A DNA stretch of 8,096 nucleotides, taken from the NCBI GenBank assembly GCA_005883445.1, contig VAZL01000036.1, positions 1 to 8,096 on the forward strand, in the 5' to 3' direction. Shown here one piece after another: positions 1-6,239 of this stretch. Below the pieces are notes generated by a model, which saw nothing but the letters and a program-made list of their open reading frames with translations, was not told where the DNA came from and made no database searches. Source of the DNA: Alphaproteobacteria bacterium (lineage in GTDB: Bacteria; Pseudomonadota; Alphaproteobacteria; Rhizobiales; Xanthobacteraceae). The translations under genes and the position numbers were made by a program. The number at the start of each line of letters is the position of its first letter. Within the stretch, counting starts at the first letter, position 1.

Positions 1-47
1 GTAAGCGGCTGCGTCGGGCCAAGCGCACGGCGCGTCGACGCTCGCCT

Positions 48-1178
48 ATGTCGCATCCGCGCGCGATCGAGGCGACGCTGGCCGATGTCGCCCATGAGAT
101 CAGAACGCCGCTGACCGGCATCCTGGCGCTGGGTGAGCTGTTGGCCACGTCCGATCTCGGCGCGCGCGAGCGCGGTTGGGCGAGCGCGATCAAGAGTACC
201 GCCGAGCATCTTGCCTTGCTCACCTCGCTCATCGTCGATGCCGCACGCGCCGATGCCAAGGGTCTCGTGCTGCGGCGCGAGCTTATTCGGCCACGCCGCC
301 TCGCCGAAGCGCTCGCCGCCTCGCTCGCCGGGCGCGCCGAGGCCAAGGGGCTCGAACACGCGGCGAATATTTCCGCCGTGCTGCCGCAGGCGGTGATCGG
401 CGATCCTTTGCGGCTGCGGGCGGCGCTGGAAAATCTCATCGACAATGCGGTGAAGTTCACCGAGCGCGGCGGCGTGCGCCTCGACGTGACCTGCGAGCGG
501 GCTGCGCGCGGGAAGGTGCGCCTCGTGTTTATTGTGACCGACAGCGGCATCGGGTTGACCGCCGCCGAAATCAAGCGGCTGTTCCGGCCATTCGCCCAGG
601 CGAGCGAGCAGGTCGCGCGCAACTATGGCGGCGCCGGCTTGGGCCTCACCTTCGTCAAGCGCATCGCCAAGACCATGGGCGGGGATTTGGCGGTGGCGAG
701 CGAGCCCGGCAGCGGCAGCCGCTTCCGGTTGAGCGTCACCGTGGACAAGGTCGCGGAGGCAGCGGCGCCGGCGCCCTCCGAGGGCGCCGCCGCGCGTGAC
801 GCAGCGGCGCGTTCGCTCGCCGTGCTGTGCGTCGAGGACAACCCTTACGGCCGCGTTCTGCTCAACACCCTCCTCGCCGAGCTCGGCCATCGCCCGGATT
901 TCGTCGGCACCGGCGCGGCTGCGGTCGAAGCGGTGGCGCAGGGGCGATATGACGTCGTGTTGATGGACGTGACGCTACCGGATTTCGACGGCGTCGAAGC
1001 GACGCGGCGCATCCGCGCGCTTCCCGGTCGCGCCGGCCAAGTGCCGATCATCGGCGTGTCCGGCCGCACGAATGCTGAGGCCGCAGGCCGAGCCGCAGGC
1101 ATGAACGGCTACCTGACCAAGCCGCTGAGCCCAAGCGCGCTCACGCAGGCGCTCGGGTCAGTCGTCGCGCACGCATAG
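48..1178 (+). CDS. Hybrid sensor histidine kinase with C-terminal receiver domain
   Basis: Two-component signalling protein that should autophosphorylate on histidine and pass phosphate to its own receiver domain. From ATG 48 (376 aa): HisKA H-box with His16 in VAHEIRTPL; HATPase_c N-box with Asn129 and Asn133, G1 box DSGIGL at 165-170, G2 box GGAGLGL at 194-200; a short Ala-rich linker around 235-255; then a receiver with acidic Glu263/Asp264, phosphoacceptor Asp307 in LMDVTLPD, Ser338 and Lys358 in LTKP. All catalytic residues are present. No transmembrane or sensor domain is visible, so as written it would be cytosolic. The start is uncertain: ATG 48 has no clear Shine-Dalgarno and the frame stays open to base 3, so an N-terminal input domain may lie outside the window. 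The 3' end overlaps the convergent outer-membrane gene by 70 bp. Partner and signal unknown. Confidence 0.88.
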   Translation: MSHPRAIEATLADVAHEIRTPLTGILALGELLATSDLGARERGWASAIKSTAEHLALLTSLIVDAARADAKGLVLRRELIRPRRLAEALAASLAGRAEAKGLEHAANISAVLPQAVIGDPLRLRAALENLIDNAVKFTERGGVRLDVTCERAARGKVRLVFIVTDSGIGLTAAEIKRLFRPFAQASEQVARNYGGAGLGLTFVKRIAKTMGGDLAVASEPGSGSRFRLSVTVDKVAEAAAPAPSEGAAARDAAARSLAVLCVEDNPYGRVLLNTLLAELGHRPDFVGTGAAAVEAVAQGRYDVVLMDVTLPDFDGVEATRRIRALPGRAGQVPIIGVSGRTNAEAAGRAAGMNGYLTKPLSPSALTQALGSVVAHA

Positions 1179-1909
1179 GGAGCGGTTGCGAGGGCAAACG
1201 CAAACGCCGCGCTTCTGACATCCGTGAAAGTGAAGTTGCCGGTGTTGAAGCCCAGGTAATTGTATTCGATCTTCGCTGACCAATTGTCATAGAAGGCGTA
1301 TTCGAGGCCTGCGCCGACCATCCAGCCCCACCTAGTCTCGCTGCCGTTGAAGGTCGGAAGGAGAGTGGGGGTCACCGACGTAAAGCTGTACTTGTCGCTC
1401 GCCCAGGCGGCGCCGCCCTTGCCGTAGACCAGGACGCGATCGAAGGCGACGCCCAGCCGCGCCGCGATCGTGCCCACGCCCTCGACCTTGACCTTGCAAT
1501 TCGCAGGCGGGAGCGCGCCTTTGAGCAACGAGGTCGACGCGCAGGAGCTGTTGCCGTTGAGGTTTGCTCCACTGACGTCCGCCTCCGCGCCGAATACCAA
1601 GGAGCCGATCTGGTAGTTGCCTCCGATCTGGCCACCTCCGAGCCAACCGTTGACGTCGACCGATGCCGGTGCCGGCGTGATGGTGTCCAAGACGAAGGGG
1701 TACGGGTTGCCGCTTTCGGTCTTGTGCCCCCAGGCGCCGCCCACGTGGCCGCCGAAGTAGAAGCCGGTCCAGGTGAAGAGCACCACCGTCACGGGAGGGC
1801 CGTACACCACCGGCGGGGGGCCGTACGCGTCGGCGTCGGCCGCGACCGCCGTCCGCAGCGCAGCCGCTACCGCGATCAGGCCGACGCTGGCAAAGGTCAG
1901 TTTTTTCAT
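1109..1909 (-). CDS. Outer-membrane beta-barrel (Omp25/31-like porin family) protein, atypical C-terminus
   Basis: Surface beta-barrel protein, 266 aa, probably exported by Sec and assembled in the outer membrane. The start at 1909 (MKKLTFASVG) is chosen because it opens a classic signal peptide, positively charged then hydrophobic, with likely cleavage after AVA (residue 23); a GGGGGA stretch lies about 8 nt upstream. A longer frame from 1975 would put 22 non-signal residues in front. After a Pro-rich linker (30-40) come the family hallmarks: WTGFYFGGHVGGAWG at 47-61, NGWLGGGQIGGNYQ near 87-100, RLGVAFDRVLVYGKGG at 151-166, GWMVGAGLEYAF near 195-206 and WSAKIEYNYLGF at 210-221. Such proteins normally close with a strand ending in an aromatic residue (typically NYRF). 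Here, after FTFTDV (226-231), the frame runs through Ala/Cys-rich residues, partly antisense to the kinase gene, and ends in Arg. The last strand appears lost, so the protein may be non-functional. Confidence 0.75.
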   Translation of the reverse strand: MKKLTFASVGLIAVAAALRTAVAADADAYGPPPVVYGPPVTVVLFTWTGFYFGGHVGGAWGHKTESGNPYPFVLDTITPAPASVDVNGWLGGGQIGGNYQIGSLVFGAEADVSGANLNGNSSCASTSLLKGALPPANCKVKVEGVGTIAARLGVAFDRVLVYGKGGAAWASDKYSFTSVTPTLLPTFNGSETRWGWMVGAGLEYAFYDNWSAKIEYNYLGFNTGNFTFTDVRSAAFAFALATAPYACATTDPSACVSALGLSGLVR

Positions 1910-2152
1910 CCGGCAGTCCCCCGAACTCACGCCGACTGGCGTCCGCACAGCCGTTGCGGCCGCAGGACATGACAAGCGGAAACGGTCGCGTCAGACTGCG
2001 GCGAGTCAAGGGCGGGCCGTAAAGCGTCTCAACAACCGCCCCGACAAAGCGCTCGGAAGACGCAGCTACAGACTTGATATGATTGCGTCTTTTGCGCTGA
2101 GTTGCAGCGGAGCCACGGGGCAGAACTTTCGCCCGACACCGCTTCGAACTCG
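1910..2152. other. Intergenic region between ecm and the outer-membrane gene, with one stem-loop
   Basis: This 243-bp gap separates the ecm stop from the outer-membrane gene start, both on the minus strand, so it should hold the ecm transcript end and the promoter of the outer-membrane gene. An 8-bp perfect inverted repeat, AAGACGCA (2057-2064) and TGCGTCTT (2084-2091), flanks a 19-nt loop about 62 bp past the ecm stop. It has no T-run on the minus strand, so it is not a clear intrinsic terminator. A TTGACT box reads on the minus strand at 2009-2004, but no convincing -10 follows at 17 nt. No small gene was recognised. Confidence 0.4.
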
Positions 2153-4141
2153 CTACGCCGCCGTCCGATCGACGATGCGCACGATGTCCGCCATGATGCG
2201 GTTGAGCTCGAAGTCCTTGGGTGTATAGACCGCGGCCACGCCGGCCTGTTGCAGCGCCTGCGCGTCCTCGGGCGGGATGATGCCGCCGACCACCACCGGG
2301 ACGCCGTCGAGTCCGGCGGTTTTCATGCGCGCGACCACGTCCTTCACCAGCGGCACGTGCGAGCCCGAGAGGATCGACAGCCCCACCACATGCGCTCCCT
2401 GCTTGCGCGCGGCCTCGACGATTTCCGCCGGCGTCAGGCGAATGCCTTCGTAGATCACGTCCATGCCGGCGTCGCGCGCGCGCACCGCGATCTGCTCGGC
2501 GCCGTTGGAATGGCCGTCGAGGCCCGGCTTGCCGAGCACGAATTTCAGCCGGCGGCCGAGCCTGCGCGAGAGGCGGTCGACGTCGGCGCGCAAGTCGTCG
2601 AGGCCGACCGTGTCGTTGCGCGGCGCGCGCCCGACGCCGGTGGGCGCGCGGTACTCGCCGAAGCTTTCGCGTAGCGCGAAGCCCCATTCGCCGGTGGTGA
2701 CCCCGGCCTTGGCACAGTCGATCGAGGCCGGCATGATGTTGCGGTTTTCTCTGGCCGCGGCGCGCAGTTCCTTGAGAGCCGCCGCGACCGCCTGTTGGTC
2801 GCGGGCGGCGCGCCAGGCCTTGAGGCGTTCGATCTGCTCGGCCTCCGCCTGCGGCGAGACCGTGACGATCGTCTCGGCTGCGCCCGCGAGTGGCGACGGC
2901 TCGCTCTCCACGAATCGATTGACTCCGACCACGGTCTGCTCGCCGCGTTCGATCGCCTCGATGCGGCGCGTGTTCGATTCCACGAGCTGCTGTTTCATGT
3001 AACCTCGCTCGACGGCGGCGACTGCTCCCCCGAGCGCCGCGACATGCGCCAGCTCCTCCTTCGCCTCGCGCTTGAGCCGCTCGACCTTGGCAGCTATCGC
3101 GGGCGAGCCGTCGAAAATGTCGCCGTATTCGAGCAGGTCGGTCTCGTAGGCGAGAATCTGCTGCATGCGCAGCGACCATTGCTGGTCCCAGGGTCGCGGC
3201 AGGCCGAGTGCTTCGTTCCAGGCCGGCAGTTGCACCGCCCGCGCGCGGGCGTTCTTGGACAGCGTCACTGCCAGCATCTCGATGAGGATCCGAGTGACGT
3301 TGTTCTCCGGCTGCTGCTCGGTCAGCCCGAGCGAATTGACCTGCACGCCATAGCGGAATAGCCGCTGTTTGGGATCGTTGACGCCGTAGCGCTCAGCGGT
3401 GATCTCGTCCCAGAGCTCGGCAAAGGCGCGCATCTTGCAGAGCTCGGTGATGAAGCGCAGGCCGGCATTGACGAAGAACGAGATGCGCCCGACCACCTCG
3501 CCGAACGCGCCGGATTCGACCGCGCCCGATGCCTGCACGGTATCGAGCACCGCGATCGCGGTCGCGAGCGCAAAGGCGAGCTCCTGCACCGGCGTCGCAC
3601 CCGCCTCCTGCAGGTGATAGGAACACACGTTGATCGGATTCCATTTCGGCATCTCGCGGGTCGTGAACAAGATCACGTCCTTGGTGAGCCGCATCGAGGG
3701 CGCGGGCGGAAAGACGTGGGTGCCGCGCGAGAGGTATTCCTTGATGATGTCGTTCTGCGTGGTGCCTTGCAGAGTGCCGCGCGCGATGCCCTGCTCGTCG
3801 GCGAGTGCGACGTAGAGCGCGAGCAGCCAGGCGGCCGTCGCGTTGATGGTCATCGACGTGTTCATCTTTCCGAGCGGGATGTGCTCGAACAGCGTGCGCA
3901 TGTCGCCGAGATGGGAGATCGGAACGCCGACCTTGCCGACTTCGCCTTTGGCCAGCACGTGATCGCTGTCGTAGCCGGTTTGCGTCGGCAGATCGAAAGC
4001 AACGGAAAGACCGGTTTGGCCCTTTGCGAGATTCTTGCGATAGAGCGCGTTTGAATCGTGCGCGGCCGAATGGCCGGCATAGGTACGGAAGATCCAGGGC
4101 TTGTCGCGCTCCCGGCTCGCGCCGTCCGATGGCTCACTCAT
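2153..4141 (-). CDS. ecm: Ethylmalonyl-CoA mutase (MeaA-type), coenzyme B12-dependent
   Basis: Cytosolic enzyme that rearranges (2R)-ethylmalonyl-CoA to (2S)-methylsuccinyl-CoA, the carbon-skeleton step after Ccr in the ethylmalonyl-CoA pathway. The 662-aa protein has the single-chain mutase layout. The N-terminal substrate barrel has DKPWIFRTYAGHS at 13-25, FDLPTQTGYDSDH at 49-61 (Tyr57 in the place of the family's substrate-contacting Tyr), LQGTTQNDIIKEYLSRG at 124-140 and CSYHLQEAGATP at 173-184 (His176 in the place of the active-site His). A linker follows, then a C-terminal B12-binding domain with GLDGHSNG (His544 as lower axial ligand), SIL at 589-591 and VVGG ending at 620. Match to MeaA of Methylobacterium, from memory, is close over the full length, which favours Ecm over methylmalonyl-CoA mutase. 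The start at 4141 is chosen because homology begins there and GAGG lies about 7 nt upstream; the frame stays open to 4585 but that part does not look like protein. ccr lies upstream on the other strand. Confidence 0.95.
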   Translation of the reverse strand: MSEPSDGASRERDKPWIFRTYAGHSAAHDSNALYRKNLAKGQTGLSVAFDLPTQTGYDSDHVLAKGEVGKVGVPISHLGDMRTLFEHIPLGKMNTSMTINATAAWLLALYVALADEQGIARGTLQGTTQNDIIKEYLSRGTHVFPPAPSMRLTKDVILFTTREMPKWNPINVCSYHLQEAGATPVQELAFALATAIAVLDTVQASGAVESGAFGEVVGRISFFVNAGLRFITELCKMRAFAELWDEITAERYGVNDPKQRLFRYGVQVNSLGLTEQQPENNVTRILIEMLAVTLSKNARARAVQLPAWNEALGLPRPWDQQWSLRMQQILAYETDLLEYGDIFDGSPAIAAKVERLKREAKEELAHVAALGGAVAAVERGYMKQQLVESNTRRIEAIERGEQTVVGVNRFVESEPSPLAGAAETIVTVSPQAEAEQIERLKAWRAARDQQAVAAALKELRAAARENRNIMPASIDCAKAGVTTGEWGFALRESFGEYRAPTGVGRAPRNDTVGLDDLRADVDRLSRRLGRRLKFVLGKPGLDGHSNGAEQIAVRARDAGMDVIYEGIRLTPAEIVEAARKQGAHVVGLSILSGSHVPLVKDVVARMKTAGLDGVPVVVGGIIPPEDAQALQQAGVAAVYTPKDFELNRIMADIVRIVDRTAA

Positions 4142-4370
4142 GGTGCCGCCTCGCTGGCTTGGCGCTTGTGCAGTGCAGCATAGTCCCATAGCGCTCGCAA
4201 GGGTGTTTTTGTTGACGTCACCGCCAGCGCAAGAGCGCGGCCTCCCGCGACCTGACGTCGGCGGTCGGCCGGCATAACGCGCGGGCGCGCCTATAAAGCG
4301 TTGCCCGCGCTTCAGGTTCCTGAGTTTGCGCTTGTGTGCGGCCGGTTCGCCAACCGCAAATGTCGGCGCC
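4142..4370. other. Intergenic region upstream of ecm
   Basis: This 229-bp gap holds the ecm ribosome binding site and presumably its promoter. GAGG on the minus strand, about 7 nt before ATG 4141, is the Shine-Dalgarno. Other structure seen: an element at 4166-4185 resembling one upstream of mcd (separate entry); an 8-bp palindrome TGACGTCA at 4213-4220 with a partial copy TGACGTC at 4253-4259; and a perfect 8-bp inverted repeat GCGCGGGC (4279-4286) / GCCCGCGC (4303-4310) with a 16-nt loop. The inverted repeat lies about 60 bp past the glsB-like stop but lacks a T-run, so it is at best a weak transcript end. I could not place a confident -35/-10 pair. Confidence 0.4.
4166..4185 (+). promoter_or_regulatory. 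Candidate regulatory element shared with the mcd upstream region (ecm copy)
   Basis: The plus strand reads TTGTGCAGTGCAGCATAGTC. Aligned to 7758-7778 upstream of mcd it gives 18 identical columns of 21, with one 1-base gap and two mismatches. It ends 24 bp before the ecm start codon and is in opposite orientation relative to its gene compared with the mcd copy. The core GTGCA(G/C)TGCA is near-palindromic, as expected of a dimeric regulator site. Function is inferred only from position and similarity. Confidence 0.35.
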
Positions 4371-4625
4371 CTAGCGCTTGATGAACCCGACAATGACCAA
4401 GAGTATGACGGCGCCGATCGTGGCATTGACGATCGAGCCGACGAAACCGGCGAACGGCACGAACCCCAATTGCGTGAGCAGCCAGACGCCGATAAAGGCG
4501 CCCACGATGCCGATGACGATGTTCCAGAGGAGTCCGAAGCCAAAACCGCGCACGATCTGCCCGGCCAGCCAGCCGGCGACCGCACCGACGATCAGCATGA
4601 TGATAATGCTGTCTATTCCAACCAC
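4371..4625 (-). CDS. GlsB/YeaQ/YmgE-family stress-response small membrane protein
   Basis: Small inner-membrane protein (84 aa) of the family often annotated as transglycosylase-associated protein; members are induced by stress in several bacteria but the biochemical role is unclear. It is almost wholly hydrophobic, with three predicted helices at about 5-22, 31-52 and 60-81. It carries the family's Gly-rich repeats: GAVAGWLAGQIVRG at 14-27, NIVIGIVGAFIGVWLL at 35-50 and the NATIGAVILL block at 67-76. Length is typical. The start is GTG at 4625, supported by a strong GGGAGGA ending about 4 nt upstream. It lies between ecm (same strand, 229 bp downstream) and ccr (divergent, 229 bp away). No functional link to the ethylmalonyl-CoA pathway is known to me, though it shares the repeat-rich promoter region with ccr. 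Confidence 0.9.
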   Translation of the reverse strand: MVGIDSIIIMLIVGAVAGWLAGQIVRGFGFGLLWNIVIGIVGAFIGVWLLTQLGFVPFAGFVGSIVNATIGAVILLVIVGFIKR

Positions 4626-4669
4626 GATGTCCTCCCGACACGGCCGGGCACGAGCGTCCCGCCGCCATT

Positions 4670-4695
4670 TTGCGATGCAACTTAGGATGCAACTT
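4670..4695 (+). repeat. TTGCGATGCAAC motif, first copy, plus tandem GATGCAACTT half
   Basis: TTGC-N3-GCAA forms an inverted repeat inside TTGCGATGCAAC (4670-4681). Its right half continues as GATGCAACTT and is repeated directly at 4686-4695, one helical turn plus about 1.5 bp downstream. The same 12-mer recurs at 4796-4807. The site lies 45 bp upstream of the GlsB-like start and 174 bp upstream of the ccr start. TTGC/GCAA half-sites recall the TTTGCAA-type sites of RamB/PccR regulators of acyl-CoA assimilation, a comparison from memory only. Confidence 0.45.
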
Positions 4696-4714
4696 CGAAA
4701 GGGTAGCCGAAGTT
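4691..4714. repeat. Perfect inverted repeat AACTTCG-N10-CGAAGTT
   Basis: Two 7-bp arms (4691-4697 and 4708-4714) are separated by 10 nt, so arm centres are 17 bp apart. This geometry suits a dimeric helix-turn-helix repressor. The left arm overlaps the second GATGCAACTT direct repeat, so two factors, or two modes of one factor, could compete here. No T-run follows either side and a terminator is unlikely. Confidence 0.4.
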
Positions 4715-4795
4715 AATGACACTGTCAGCAACCGCCGCGCGCCGGTGGACAACGCCGGCGCTCGAGCGCCCGCACGCCGCAATCGGGCATCGATA

Positions 4796-4807
4796 TTGCG
4801 ATGCAAC
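4796..4807 (+). repeat. TTGCGATGCAAC motif, second copy
   Basis: Identical to 4670-4681 and 126 bp downstream of it start to start, i.e. close to 12 turns of B-DNA. It ends 47 bp before the chosen ccr start codon. It contains an ATG at 4801 that is in frame with ccr but has no ribosome binding site, which makes that ATG a by-product of the motif rather than the true start. Confidence 0.45.
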
Positions 4808-4854
4808 ATCAAATGCGGCAGACTGGTCCTACGTTGCAAATTGCGGAGACACCC

Positions 4855-6147
4855 ATGCCGGCCGTCGCGATCACTAAGCCGCCGCAGGCGGGGCGCAAGG
4901 ATCTCTACGACATCGGCGAAGTTCCTCCGCTCGGCCATGTGCCGGCGCGGATGCATGCCTGGGCGATCCGCAAGGAGCGCCATGGGCCGCCGGAAACCTC
5001 CATGCAACTCGAAGTGTTGCCGACGTGGCCGATCGGCGACGACGAGGTGTTGGTCTACGTGATGGCCGGCGGCGTCAACTACAACGGCGTTTGGGCCGGC
5101 CTCGGCATCCCAATCTCGCCGCTCGACGTGCACAAAAATCCGTTCCACATCGCCGGCTCCGATGCCGCAGGAATCGTTTGGGCTTGCGGTTCGAAGGTCC
5201 GCCGCTGGAAAGTGGGAGACGAAGTCGTCATCCACTGCAATCAAGACGACGGCGACGACGAAGAATGCAACGGCGGCGACCCGCTGCTCTCTGCCTCGCA
5301 GCGCATCTGGGGCTACGAGACGCCGGACGGATCATTCGCGCAGTTCTGCCGCGTGCAGTCGCGTCAGCTCATGCCGAAGCCGGCGCACCTGACTTGGGAG
5401 GAGGCGGCCTGCTACACGCTCACGCTCGCCACCGCCTATCGCATGCTCTATGGCCATCCGCCGCACACCCTCAAGCCCGGCGACCACGTGCTGGTGTGGG
5501 GCGCCTCCGGCGGCCTCGGTGTTTTCGGCGTTCAGCTCGCGGCTGCTTCCGGCGCCAACGCCATCGGCATCATCTCGGATGAAAGCAAGCGCGACTACGT
5601 GATGCAGCTGGGCGCCAAGGGCGCGATCAACCGCAAGCAGTTTTCCTGCTGGGGCCAGATGCCGAAGGTCGGCACGCCGGACTACGATACCTGGGTCAAG
5701 GAGGCCCGCAAGTTTGGTAAGGCGGTCTGGGACATCACCGGCAAGCGTGACGTCGATATCGTGTTCGAGCATCCCGGGGAGGCGACGTTCCCGGTCTCCT
5801 GCTTGATCGTGAAGCGCGGTGGCATGGTGGTGTTCTGTGCCGGCACCTCGGGCTACAACCTCACCTTCGACGCGCGCTATGTGTGGATGCGGCAGAAGCG
5901 CGTGCAGGGCTCGCATTTCGCTCACCTCAAGCAAGCTTCGGCGGCCAACCAGTTCGTGCTCGACCGCCGCATCGATCCCTGCATGAGCGAGGTATTTTCC
6001 TGGACGAGAATCCCGCACGCGCACGAATTGATGCGAACCAACCGGCACCCGCCGGGCAACATGGCAGTGCTGGTCAACACGCCACGCGCGGGGCTGCGCA
6101 CGTTGGACGATGTGATCGAGGCGGCGGCTACCCCATCGGGGGCATAG
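4855..6147 (+). CDS. ccr: Crotonyl-CoA carboxylase/reductase
   Basis: Key enzyme of the ethylmalonyl-CoA pathway: NADPH-dependent reductive carboxylation of crotonyl-CoA with CO2 to (2S)-ethylmalonyl-CoA, in the cytosol. The 430-aa protein is a medium-chain dehydrogenase/reductase of family length. Visible hallmarks: KDLYDIGEVPPLGHVPARM at 15-33, NYNGVWAGLG at 75-84, HCNQDDGDDEECNGGDP at 127-143, NADPH-binding GASGGLGVFG at 216-225, DIVFEHPGEATFP at 301-313, and QGSHFAHLKQA at 351-361, where His354 aligns by my recollection with the CO2-pocket histidine. This matches Methylobacterium and Rhodobacter Ccr nearly end to end. ATG 4855 is chosen because GGAGA lies about 7 nt upstream and the length then fits; an in-frame ATG at 4801 lacks an RBS and sits in a repeat motif. 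Upstream is the repeat-rich divergent region; downstream, after 92 bp, comes a hypothetical gene. The product should feed the Ecm encoded at 2153-4141 after epimerisation. Confidence 0.96.
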   Translation: MPAVAITKPPQAGRKDLYDIGEVPPLGHVPARMHAWAIRKERHGPPETSMQLEVLPTWPIGDDEVLVYVMAGGVNYNGVWAGLGIPISPLDVHKNPFHIAGSDAAGIVWACGSKVRRWKVGDEVVIHCNQDDGDDEECNGGDPLLSASQRIWGYETPDGSFAQFCRVQSRQLMPKPAHLTWEEAACYTLTLATAYRMLYGHPPHTLKPGDHVLVWGASGGLGVFGVQLAAASGANAIGIISDESKRDYVMQLGAKGAINRKQFSCWGQMPKVGTPDYDTWVKEARKFGKAVWDITGKRDVDIVFEHPGEATFPVSCLIVKRGGMVVFCAGTSGYNLTFDARYVWMRQKRVQGSHFAHLKQASAANQFVLDRRIDPCMSEVFSWTRIPHAHELMRTNRHPPGNMAVLVNTPRAGLRTLDDVIEAAATPSGA

Positions 6148-6239
6148 CTTTTCCACCGCTTGCCACAAGAATGGCACCTTTCTTGCTTTGAATGCCACAG
6201 GTGGAGCGTACGGGGGGCTTGGAAGAGAGGAGCCTCACC
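6148..6239. other. Short gap between ccr and the hypothetical gene, with weak hairpin
   Basis: TGCCA (6161-6165) and TGGCA (6172-6176) form a 5-bp stem with a 6-nt loop, followed by a short CCTTTCTT tract. This could be a weak ccr transcript end, but the stem is short and the T-run broken. A strong AGAGGAG Shine-Dalgarno for the next gene sits at its right edge. Confidence 0.3.

Larger units (their letters stand above)
4626..4854. promoter_or_regulatory. Divergent promoter region between the GlsB-like gene and ccr
   Basis: This 229-bp region must drive both divergent genes and is unusually dense in repeats. From left to right: TTGCGATGCAAC at 4670-4681; GATGCAACTT twice, at 4674-4683 and 4686-4695, 12 bp apart; inverted repeat AACTTCG (4691-4697) / CGAAGTT (4708-4714) with a 10-nt spacer; TGACA-C-TGTCA at 4717-4727; 14-bp palindrome at 4757-4770 (GGCGCTCGAGCGCC); a second TTGCGATGCAAC at 4796-4807; and GTTGCAAATTGC at 4833-4844. 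The last overlaps the start of the ccr Shine-Dalgarno (GGAG just before ATG 4855). Clear -35/-10 boxes were not recognised, so promoter positions stay open. The repeats themselves are directly visible; their role as operators is inference. Confidence 0.6.

Noticed and set aside
1332..3179. 615-codon minus-strand open frame across ecm and the outer-membrane gene
   Set aside because: Arg-rich shadow frame, typical of GC-rich DNA, covering two better-supported genes in another frame.
4213..4259. TGACGTCA and TGACGTC pair upstream of ecm as operator sites
   Set aside because: Only 7-8 bp, second copy incomplete, and no known regulator or conserved spacing to support it.
4279..4310. GCGCGGGC/GCCCGCGC hairpin as terminator of the GlsB-like gene
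   Set aside because: Large 16-nt loop and no T-run on the minus strand.
4142..4585. 444-nt in-frame upstream extension of ecm
   Set aside because: The frame is open but the translation is low-complexity Ser/Arg-rich, runs partly antisense to the GlsB-like gene, and ecm homology plus a Shine-Dalgarno begin at 4141.
4757..4770. 14-bp perfect palindrome GGCGCTCGAGCGCC as an operator
   Set aside because: A GC-rich palindrome of this size is expected about once per window of this composition; kept only as a note in the regulatory region.
4801..4854. Alternative ccr start at ATG 4801
   Set aside because: No Shine-Dalgarno, the extra 18 residues do not resemble Ccr, and the ATG lies inside the repeated TTGCGATGCAAC motif.
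4312..5244. 310-codon minus-strand frame over the GlsB-like gene and the ccr 5' end
   Set aside because: Arg/His-rich composition, no recognisable domain, and it contradicts two strongly supported genes.
5332..6198. 288-codon minus-strand frame antisense to ccr
   Set aside because: Shadow of ccr codon structure; no motif, no RBS-supported start.
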